64,000 nucleotides of DNA from Pegea sp. RAD2-039. Taxonomy: Eukaryota; Chordata; Thaliacea; Salpida; Salpidae. Numbering within the stretch: the first letter of the stretch is position 1; each line of letters opens with the position of its first letter. Shown in pieces: positions 54,722-64,000 of the stretch. The translations under genes and the position numbers were made by a program. The notes under the pieces were generated by a model, which made no database searches, had not been told where the DNA came from, and worked only from the letters and a program-made list of their open reading frames with translations. The stretch is from the NCBI GenBank assembly GCA_034620365.1, contig JAQGEQ010000084.1, forward strand, positions 2,108,001-2,172,000, given 5' to 3'.

Positions 54722-57176
54722 GTTCAGTTTTATCACTAACTTCTAAAAATAACAAATTTGGTGAAAAGTTTATAAATAAGAAATCAAAACTATTTTATCA
54801 TTACACCTCATAGATAATAATCACATTTTTATAATAAATTAATAGTTAGATGAAAAAGTTTATAAATAGTTGATAGAATTAAAATAAATATTCCAAAAAA
54901 AATATTATATCTTACTGAAAATTATTTTTACAAAAATTTTCATAGCTATAATTTGTTTTTTTTTATTTTCTTAAATTTATTTAAACTAAAACAAATATTC
55001 TATCTGAAAAAATTAATTCAAATATTTATTTAAAATTTGTTTAACTAATACTTACAATATTCTAAAAAATCATTTATTAAAATAAAAACTGACTTTTCAA
55101 GCAATTAGAACTATATTAGTTATTTTTTAGAAATAAAACTACTTTTATTTACAAAATAAAATTTCATTAAATTAATGAAAAAATACAAACAAATCAAACG
55201 CACATTATAAAACTTATATTTGATGAGTCAATTGGTTTTTATACTTTGCTCTTCATAATCAATTCTAAAAGCAACAATAATAATAAAGAAAACTTAATAT
55301 ATTAAATAAGAAATTTATTATAAAAATAATGTACTGATTTTAACCACTTAAAAATAAATTGTTATTTGAAACATGCATTTAGGCAAAAATATTTTTCCTG
55401 AGTATTTTCATGTGACTTTTACAAAAAAAGGACAAAAGTGTCATAAGGTGGAATAAATAAACAAATTTGTATAAAAATCGTCATTCACGAACTTTATGAA
55501 CTTATTTTCGACTTGGGTTTTCGACAAGTATCATTAGTAAAAGTAATTTTAAATCTATTATTCTAAATTCTATAATTATTTTATAGATCCTATAAAACTA
55601 TTTATACAATTTTGCAGAAGATTATCGACTGAGCACATTTATTTTTGTTAAAATTTCTTTAATTTAGTGTTTATTTGTTTTGATCGTACAATACTCAAAA
55701 ATAGTCCTTTAATACTTTTTTATGTTAGTCGTAAAGTTATCGAGTAATATGATATTATTTTTTGTAAATCTTACACTGGCAACATAAGTAAGATTTGTTG
55801 TAAAATTAAGTTAGTAATTTTATGAAACATGTAGAACAAAATAAAAAGAATAAAAAGCTCTGCAAACAGTTTGTAGAAAGCTCAATTTAATAGTTAACAA
55901 CAAGTCCCTTTAATATGAAAACTAATACTTATGTAAGGTTAGCGCGTAAGCTACATTAATGTAATTATTAAAACTGTTAAGGCACATGCCAGCCTGAGGT
56001 TAAATTATAATTTACATTTAGATTAATTCATAAATGAAGTCAAACAATTATAATTGCTTATTAAGAAATAAAACATGTTACAAGGGCTTTAACTTCATCA
56101 TTAAGTTGATCATATTACAGAAAATATTTTGGATTTTAAAAACTTTCATTTTGTTGAATAAGTGTTGAAACTATAAAACTATTTGCTTGTTACAAAATGA
56201 TTTTTGACCCCAAGTATAATATTTCGCAAGACCTTACAATAATCAAACATAATCAATTTGGTATACAAGTTAGATTTAAAAGTAAAAGGAAAATTTTATA
56301 GTGGTTTGAATTTTAGTTTGCATGTATGAATAATCATAATAATATGAAAATAAAAATGATAAATAGAAAATGTTTGAATATGTATTACAATTTATGGAGC
56401 TATTAAAATTTATCATTCAATTACTGTATTAAATTAGTAAGGAAAACGTTTTGATTTAATTATGAGAAAAATAAACCATTTTGAAATTTAGGATGTACTG
56501 TTATAACAAGTTTAAAATGTTTAAAATACCAGCAACTTTCAGACTATTTTTATAAATATTTTTCTCTGTATCTATCATGCTTGAGATTGTTGATATTATA
56601 TATGCAATGATGTGCATATATATATTATCTATATATATTTAGTTTTTACGAGATTGAACCTAAAATAACGTTTTTGGCTTTAATTGGAAAAGTTTGAAAT
56701 AATGCTACAGTTTTGTCGTTACTTGTTGATAATATTTAGTTTGCAAAATAAGAAAGCTTACAATAAATGTAAAAAACACTGGAAACCACGTGATTTGAAT
56801 ATTATTTATTAAAACAGTTGAATAAAAACAGTTTTGTAGATTTTATAGTTAAAGCATATGCTTTGTATATCACATTTACTTGAATTTTAAATAATTTGTT
56901 TCATTTTATATTGTTTGTAATGTAAATGCAACTTACTTAGACATTTTTTATATTGTTGGCTTGTGTTAGAAAGATTGAATAGTTACTGAAATATTTTACT
57001 AAAATAAAATTATTATGAAATTTTATGTATATTTTGTAATTTAAATTTAATTTTTTGTAGTTTGCAAATATATATAACTTAAAATGTATCTTTAATATGT
57101 TAATCCTAATTATATATAATTATACATAATAAAATTAAAAATATTATTCTATAACAGGCACCAACATTTTTGAACT
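54722..57176. other. AT-rich intergenic DNA, divergent promoters
   Basis: Separates the divergent C1orf50 and IQCC-like genes. An AT-alternating run lies at 56595-56640. Nothing else recognised. Confidence 0.6.
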
Positions 57177-59514
57177 ATGGTTGATGAACAGCTTGCAGCA
57201 ATCAATATACAAGTAACAGCTTTTTATATTTCTTTTAAAGTTTTATATTTTATATCATATAAAATATAATTATATTTATTTGTATTCAGTACTTATATAA
57301 ACTAATTTGAAACATTTAGAAGGTCTGGAGAGGAATCAGAACTAGAAGATCACTGAACAATATCAAGGCTGAATTTGAAGATTTTTGTGTTACAATTGAT
57401 GGTCAAACACCAAATCCCTCTTTATTTCCATATAGCAACTTTTTGAAAAGCAGATGCCTACTCTCTTCTAAATTTAATAAATCTTCAACTGATTCAAATG
57501 ATATTCTGCCAGGTATGTGTTACTTTCAATGTTACCTTAAATTTGAGCTAATATAAAAATTATTGATATAATCTTTTAATAAGTTTGCTTTATACTTTTA
57601 ACAAAGTTTATTGATTCTATATCACCAAATTTCCATTGAATTTGTTGTACTTCATCATGATAGCTTTCAAAAAAGAACAATTTATTATTTTTAATAATTA
57701 CTTTCTCATATTTTTGTAATAGTCCTTTTTTATACATTATTTATGTTAAGCTGTGGTACATAAGACCTTTTCATTGCCTCTTTACAGTCATATGTTCGCT
57801 ATAAGAGCTATATAATTTGTTATTTGCAGCCACGTGTTGAATAGAATTAGTTTATATTTGATTTACAACATTTTTATTTCTTTAAACTTTACTAAATCTT
57901 GGTTTGTAAAACTTAATTGTGCTTTTCAAATTGATATAAAGTACTTTTAATAAACTTGAAAATATTTTTGTTCAGTTCATCATGAAATTAGTCAAGATAT
58001 GAGTCAAGAAACCGATTCTTCAGTAAATCAGGACAATTTAAAGAGTTCTTTAACTAAAAATGAGATGCTAAAAGAGCAAGAAAGTTTACTAATGGAGCTT
58101 TTGTGGATACAAGAAGCTATTAATAGTAGAAAAGTATTTTTAAAGTTTAGAAAAAACTTGCTCATTAATAAATAATTTTTTTTTTACTTCTATCAAAATA
58201 TTAAATTGAAATATTATTTCTTGAATATTTTTTTATGTATTTTTGGTATTTATTGTGCTTAATGGTTTAAATTTTTATCGATCTCTTTGTCATCACTGCC
58301 TCTGTTTTTTTAGTTGTGCTTATGAAGCAATTTATTAAAAAAATAAAATTCTAAAAATGAATAATTTGTAAATTGTAAGTTTTATAATTATCAAATTATT
58401 GTTTAGTACACTTTTATTTATTTTATTCAACTTATGGACAAACTCTACAACTCTCATACAGGTCAAAAAGCTTAAAAGTTATCTACTCTATTATATTAAA
58501 AGTTTATTAAAGTAGATACTGACCAATCAGATTTAGTGAAACAAGTAACCATAAAAACTATCAAAACTATGAAAGCAAACTTACAAAAAGTTTTTAATCT
58601 TTTTAGTTTAAATTCTGACCAGTATCTACTTTTAATTGGTAGAATTATTGTTGATTCACAAATTTTTGAAGTAAATATATAAATTTCACAAATGATCGAA
58701 TGTTTTAAGTTACTAATAAGTGTCGAAAAGCTTACTATGTTTTTTTATAAATGAGATTTATGTAGGCTTTGTTAGTCTATCAACTTTATTAGTTTTATAT
58801 AAATAGTTCCTTCCTTGATGTTATAGTTGCCTGTGGTCAGGACGAAGAATCTTTTTACACTTTCATAAAATCATTAAACTAATGTCAAAACTAGAAGTAT
58901 AATTGCTAATTAAAAATAGAGGCTGACACTTGCCAATAAGATAACTTTAAGGAAATAATTGTATAACTGCTTAACACTAAAAAAGAATTAGTTATGTGTC
59001 TGTATAGTCATAGTTTAATTATCGTTTTAATTTTGAAACATATTCGATTAATCTATTATAAATCGAAGTTTTATTACATCGCTGCACAGACACATATAAG
59101 AGCATACTATTCATAAAATAGTTCTTACAGCAAACAAAAAAGGAATTTTTGGTAATCGAATATTTATAAAACATCTTTTAGGTTATAGTTAAAGTATATT
59201 CGATTACGTTATGGAGCTTTAGCATTATTTTTTTATTAATGTTTCGGTTAACAAAGACTTGCTTGTTGTTTCTAAAGTAACTTGTATTTTAGTACCGCCC
59301 AGTTTTAATTAATTCATAGCTTTAATAAAGAGTTCCTGTCATTATATTACCTAAAAAGGAAACATATTAGTTTTTAATCATTATATAAACTTAATTATCT
59401 TAGGTTGACAGCCGGTCAACACTTTCAAGTGTTGAAACTTGCAGCGGATCACGTAGCATGAAAAAATCATCAACAGTGCGTCAACATCGAGAGCCGACGC
59501 CGCAAATAAAATAA
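57177..59514 (+). CDS. IQCC: IQCC-like protein with IQ motif
   Basis: IQ motifs bind calmodulin-type light chains; the role of IQCC itself is poorly known. Exons 57177-57212 and 57320-57512 join in phase; the IQ motif is split between them (AAINIQ / KVWRGIRTRRS). The third exon from 57976 contains LLMELLWIQEAINSRK, closely like the conserved block of vertebrate IQCC. It can run on to a TAA at 58173-58175 (142 residues in all), or splice after 58133 at GTATTT to the exon 59404-59514, which is in phase, GC-richer and Ser/Arg-rich, ending TPQIK and TAA (165 residues). Both ends are possible; the second is inferred from phase and composition. Confidence 0.72.
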
Positions 59515-61249
59515 AAGGGTAAAGGAGCATATCATATGACATTTCACAATCACCTAATCCTAATCGCAATCTAGTAAAAAGTTCAGCGGGCTGTACTTTC
59601 GCGCGAGAATTGTTTCAACCATCTTTACTATTTATTTGCTACTAACGAATTTTAGTAGATAAAGCTATAATGAATTATTGTAGTTATCATGTATATTCCA
59701 TCCATAAATTTGGAAGATCGCACATACTTTGATTCCATTGATTGCTGGCTAAAATTAATGAACGATAAGTCGTTTAGATCAATATTTATTACATTTAATT
59801 CTATTAGATTTAGAACTAGCTATGTGTTTTTTTCTCATTTCGAAGGTCTTTTTGTGATTGATAAACACATTTATTCTTAATCACAAAATTTGAAGTACTT
59901 TAATTGAATATTAATAGCTTTTAATAATGTACCATAAACGAGTTTCAACTGATTCAAGAGCATATACATTAAAGTAAGAACTCAGTTGATGTTGTATTAT
60001 TTCCTTTTAAGGAAAGCTAGTCAATAGTATCTTTGACCGCCAGTCATTAAAATGGTCATAATATTGCATGCCTCGCTAGTATGCAAATCTAATAAGATTT
60101 TTTTTCTATCTTTTTTTAAATAGTGGTCATAATCTTACTAAGTAAGCCTTTAGAAAACATACTCTAGATTATGTTAAAAAGACTCTCAATTATAAAAGTA
60201 AAATTTTAAAATTAATTATAACATTAATTATAAAATTAATTAACTTAAACTAATGTTTATCATTTTCCTTAGTTCTTATCAATACTATATTCGCATAAAA
60301 TTATTTCACTGCTAAACAGTTTTAAATTTTTAATTAAATTTTTTTTGCTGAATCTCAAATCAATCAGAAATATTGCACAAGCTTTCCAATAACTACTAAA
60401 GTCAATCTTAAAGTTTTTGGTTTTAGCAGTTAGAGTTGTAAAAACAATTGTTATAAAAAATTAGATCAACTGAAATTTCTGGAGTAAATATTTTTTTATA
60501 ATTATAGCTTTATTAAAGATTAGTTTTTCTTTTTTTGTGTAATGTTTTGTTGTGATTTTTTTTTGTTTATCTTCTTACTAGATGCTTAATTTGCTCCATG
60601 AATAAAATGTATTTTTTTATGGAAAATAATTAATATTTTAGATTAGAATTTATTTATGCATTTAATGCAATTAAATAAAGTCTCAATATGAAAATGATTT
60701 CATTATAAACTGAAATTCTTGTTGCCATAAACGATAGAAGAAGTTTAAAAAGTTTGTTGATATAATCATCTTTATTGAAACATTTGTTGAAAATAATATG
60801 AATTGAGTTTGTTAAATAGCAAAAATATTATAATTTATTGATTTACATTAAAACATTTATTAATTATTTGAGTGCATTAGATATAAAAAGCAGATTTTAA
60901 ACTAGATTTAATTTCTTTATTTTATCTATCAAATTTAGTTTCATTTATTTTAATGAACTTGATTTACTTATAATTTATAATATCTATATTTATAATAAGT
61001 TTTGTTATTTACCTTGAGTTTTATAACTTAAGAATTCAGCTAGTAAATATTTTTGTTGAAGTGTTATTTTATGTTAGTATATTAAAAAAGACTTTATTTT
61101 CTAACAAGCTCATTCAATATACAGTATAACTATTTTCTACATATTATTATTTGTTTAAATGTTTATTTTTATGGAGTTATACTTCTTTATTGCTGGTATT
61201 TTGCTGTTATAGGTCATGTAGTTGGTGTTAATTTTTGTAATTCTTTGAA
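59515..61249. other. AT-rich intergenic DNA before mL46
   Basis: A 63-codon plus-strand open frame (59689-59880) has the composition of random AT-rich DNA. Nothing else is recognised; the right end should hold the mL46 promoter. Confidence 0.55.
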
Positions 61250-63423
61250 ATGTGTGCTGCAAGATTTGTTCAAAAAGGGAAGATAGTTTTTCAAAATAAT
61301 AGTTTTTTGAAGTTTTCAAATAAAACTTTCATAAGAAGTTTGTCTTCTGCAAATGTAGCTATCCAAAAAGATTATGACTTTGAGAAGCTTTCTTGGAAGT
61401 TATGTGCTTCAACTTGTCTAGTAAGTTTATAACATTAATTCTTATTTTCATAATTATAATAACTTATTAAATTTATAAATGATATTTATTAATATTCATA
61501 GTAATGATGATATTTTATGTTAATAAAATTTGTTATTATAAAAATGATTAAAAATTAGTTCACATTAATAACACACTTAATGATTACTTTTCTGAATAAT
61601 TTTTGATAAAATTTTCAAAATAAGATTATGATTAAATGAAATGTTAACTTATTAAGTTTCAAAAACTTTCATATTCAACTTTTTAAAATCTATTTTATAA
61701 GTGGTCAATATAATTTGTAGAATTAAATTTTCAAATCTATGAGCTTAATTTCTTTTAGATCAGATTGCCATTGGTTGAACGTACAAAAAATGAATTAGAA
61801 AAGAGATTTTTTGATTACATGTCAAAGGTTGAATTTGAAAAAAGTGTTTTGTGTGATTGGGAAGTTGAAAAAAATCACCAAAATGAACAAATTCAGCTAG
61901 TCAAGGTTTGAATTATATATAGTCGAAGTTTTAATTATTGTTACTTAAACCTTTAATCATGTTTTTATTATAATTCTAAAACTTGTTTTTCATCATTTTC
62001 AAGTCAGTTTTGTATTTTTTCAACTTTATTAAATAAATTTTTTAGTTCTACTAATTTATTAGCATTTATCAAAACTTACATGAACAATTTGTAGAATGGA
62101 AGTTTAGATGCAAGCAAATTAGAGTTTAAATTTTCTAATCAAGAGCTTGAAGACTCGTTTCAAACCTCATTAGCAAAGTTCAAAGACTCACTAGAATTTT
62201 TCGGTAAGAAGTTCGTGAAAAATGTTACTTGAAAAACTCCAAATTGTTCCTTAATAAACTTTTTTTATTGTTTCAGAGCCAGACAATTCTGATTTTAAAA
62301 ATGTGAACAGAAAACCTGAAGATACTCTTGTATTGATCACAAAACAAAAGTTAGGAAAAGATTATGTCTGGATGCTTCCCACAAAACCGTGGGATGAGGG
62401 CGAGACACTACGTGAGGTAGAATTTTCTTATTTCAGTTACTGCAAACCTTTATTTCTTCGTCACCACTTATTTTTAGAACAAATTGATGATGAATTAATT
62501 ACTATCTACACATTAGCTCATATTGCAATATGATTAAAGCTTTGATTTGTAAGCAAGTTACTTCCAAATCTCAATAATCTAAAAAATTTATTCATAAGTC
62601 AGCTGCACCCTGAGCTATATAAGCTGCCAAAGCCAAGCTAGAAACAAATTTGTTGATGTAAATAAATCTTGTGTTTAGTGATGTTGCTCTGTTAGAGTCT
62701 GCTTCTCAGAAGTTTTGAAAATATCTTGTTGATCTAAATGTATCAAATTGAATTCTTTTATTTATTTTCTAAATAAATTCAATTTTGTTTACCTTTATAA
62801 TTAGTTGCTAACATAAAGATGGGTTTGACTCCATCAAAACTATTTTGTTATCAAATGATGAACCAGCAAATATTACTTCAGTGTCTTCTATTTCTACGTT
62901 TAAAGCTGTTTTAATAGACAGTTTCTATTTCAGCCTAATATTCGAGGTTTTAGAGCTGAAAATAAAAGAAACTTCAATAAAAATAGAAAAACTTTCTCAT
63001 TTTATACACCAGTAAACTTTTCATAGTTAAACTTTCAACATTTCAAATAACTTATTATTATTTCTTTGAAATTAAAATACTAACCATTTTTCTACAAATA
63101 TTTTACAGACTGCTGAAAACGCTCTGCATCATTGCATCGACTGTAACAATTCACCAAAATTTGTTTCAAACTCACCTGCTTCATTTTACAAATATAAATT
63201 ACCGAAAATAGCCAGACCAGAAGCTAGTTGTGTTGGTGTTAAATTGTTCATCTACAGCGCTTTCATTCCTAGAAGTACTTACACAAAAAGCACCGTCGAT
63301 TTCAGTATGATCGAATCTTTCGATAAAGATGACAATACTGGCTTTGCTTGGGTAACTTTAAATGAGTTGAAAGGTTTTATGAAACCTAAATATGTAAAAA
63401 TTATTCAAAATATTGTTTTGTAA
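61250..63423 (+). CDS. MRPL46: Mitochondrial large ribosomal subunit protein mL46
   Basis: A structural protein of the mitochondrial 39S subunit with a Nudix-like fold. Five exons, 61250-61420, 61759-61905, 62095-62203, 62277-62416 and 63109-63423, join in phase to 293 residues. The N-terminus is basic and Ser-rich (SLSSANVAIQ after FIRR-like residues), a likely presequence. Then come CLIRLPLVERTKNELE across the first junction, PEDTLVLITKQKLGKDYVW, the LPTKPWDEGETLRE block, TAENALHHC, and a C-terminal FAWVTLNELKGFMKP stretch typical of mL46. Length matches the family (about 280 residues). Confidence 0.93.
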
Positions 63424-64000
63424 ACTACAAGCGACGTTTGATTTGTATAAAACTTCGCATTCGAATTGTTTTTATCTGATGTACGAGTATTTGAACACTC
63501 TTATAAACGTTGGATATATTTCTAAATAAATCTTATCGTAGAATCAAAATTATATCAAATGTTAGTTTTGTAAAACTCATTTTCAAGATTAATCCAAAGA
63601 AGTTGATTACATAAAGATAAGTTTTCGTTTTGAAAGCAGAAATCGATTCTTATGTTTGAAAAATATTTGTTTTGTCTGATTCGATAGAATTAAGTAATGA
63701 TTAACTAATTTAGTAGCAATTATGTTGCTTGTAGCAGCAAAATCTAAACTGGAATTTAGTTTGACAATAATTTTCTATCTAGTATATTGAGAGTCCTGCT
63801 TCAGTTGAGAGAGGTGATGCGGATGTGCTCTGAGTGATGATGTTGAAAGACACAATGATATGCGGAGGAAATATACGAGCAAGACTCAGTGAAATAGAAT
63901 AGAAAAAGTATTTGGGTTTCTTTAAGGATGTTTTTCTTTTCTCTCCTTTAGTTCCTGCGATATCTTCCTAGTTACTGGATTTGATGATCACCATATTCTT
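63424..64000. other. mL46 3' flank with a GC-richer patch
   Basis: The stretch from 63781 to about 63890 is richer in G and C than its surroundings. It is preceded by an acceptor-like TTTTCTATCTAG and stays open for 16 codons on the plus strand, so it may be an exon of a gene extending out of the window. Its identity is unknown. Confidence 0.35.

Noticed and set aside
58484..58640. Inverted arms AAGTAGATACTG and CAGTATCTACTT
   Set aside because: Only 12 matching bases with no target duplication or conserved ends; not enough to call a MITE.

Overview
The window looks like nuclear DNA of an AT-rich invertebrate animal. Most genes are split by short GT-AG introns (about 50 to 500 bases). The recognisable products are conserved animal proteins: SLC25A10, FARP, a selenocysteine thioredoxin reductase, SUCLG1, DNPH1, MOS, a RILPL-type Rab effector, C1orf50, an IQCC-like protein and mL46. 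Insects are unlikely, because their thioredoxin reductases lack selenocysteine. I cannot name the phylum. Exon boundaries were read by eye from splice sites, reading phase and family similarity. In ten multi-exon models the exon lengths sum to a multiple of three; in FARP one donor is undecided.

Layout. Bases 1-3200 hold a CR1/Jockey-like LINE whose ORF2 has one in-frame stop. Three shorter copies of its 3' end lie at 3325, 30626 and 40736. The mitochondrial dicarboxylate carrier follows (9486-11398, +). FARP, a FERM/RhoGEF/two-PH protein, spans 15407-26253 (-) in about 20 exons. Mitochondrial thioredoxin reductase (31177-34511, -) ends Gly-Cys-Sec-Gly and has a SECIS element in its 3' UTR. 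Two intronless genes, SUCLG1 and DNPH1, lie in tandem (36515-38174, -). A decayed RTE-like LINE fragment sits near 39.3-39.7 kb. A claudin-like tetraspan gene (+) converges on a MOS kinase gene (-). An unrecognised serine-rich single-exon gene (47592-48140, -) has an E-box cluster just upstream. RILPL (50199-52901, -) and C1orf50 (54218-54721, -) follow, then the IQCC-like gene (57177-59514, +) and mL46 (61250-63423, +). The rest is AT-rich DNA in which I see no gene.

Four products are predicted to be mitochondrial (SLC25A10, TrxR, SUCLG1, mL46). The others serve signalling (FARP, MOS), Rab-linked traffic (RILPL), nucleotide clean-up (DNPH1) and membranes (claudin-like). The genes do not form one pathway. 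The most interesting signals are the selenocysteine recoding apparatus of TrxR, including a 13-bp inverted repeat that begins at the stop codon just after the Sec UGA; a dense set of TGACGTCA palindromes in and beside exons of FARP and RILPL, one inside a 24-bp perfect palindrome; and the orphan serine-rich gene with its promoter.
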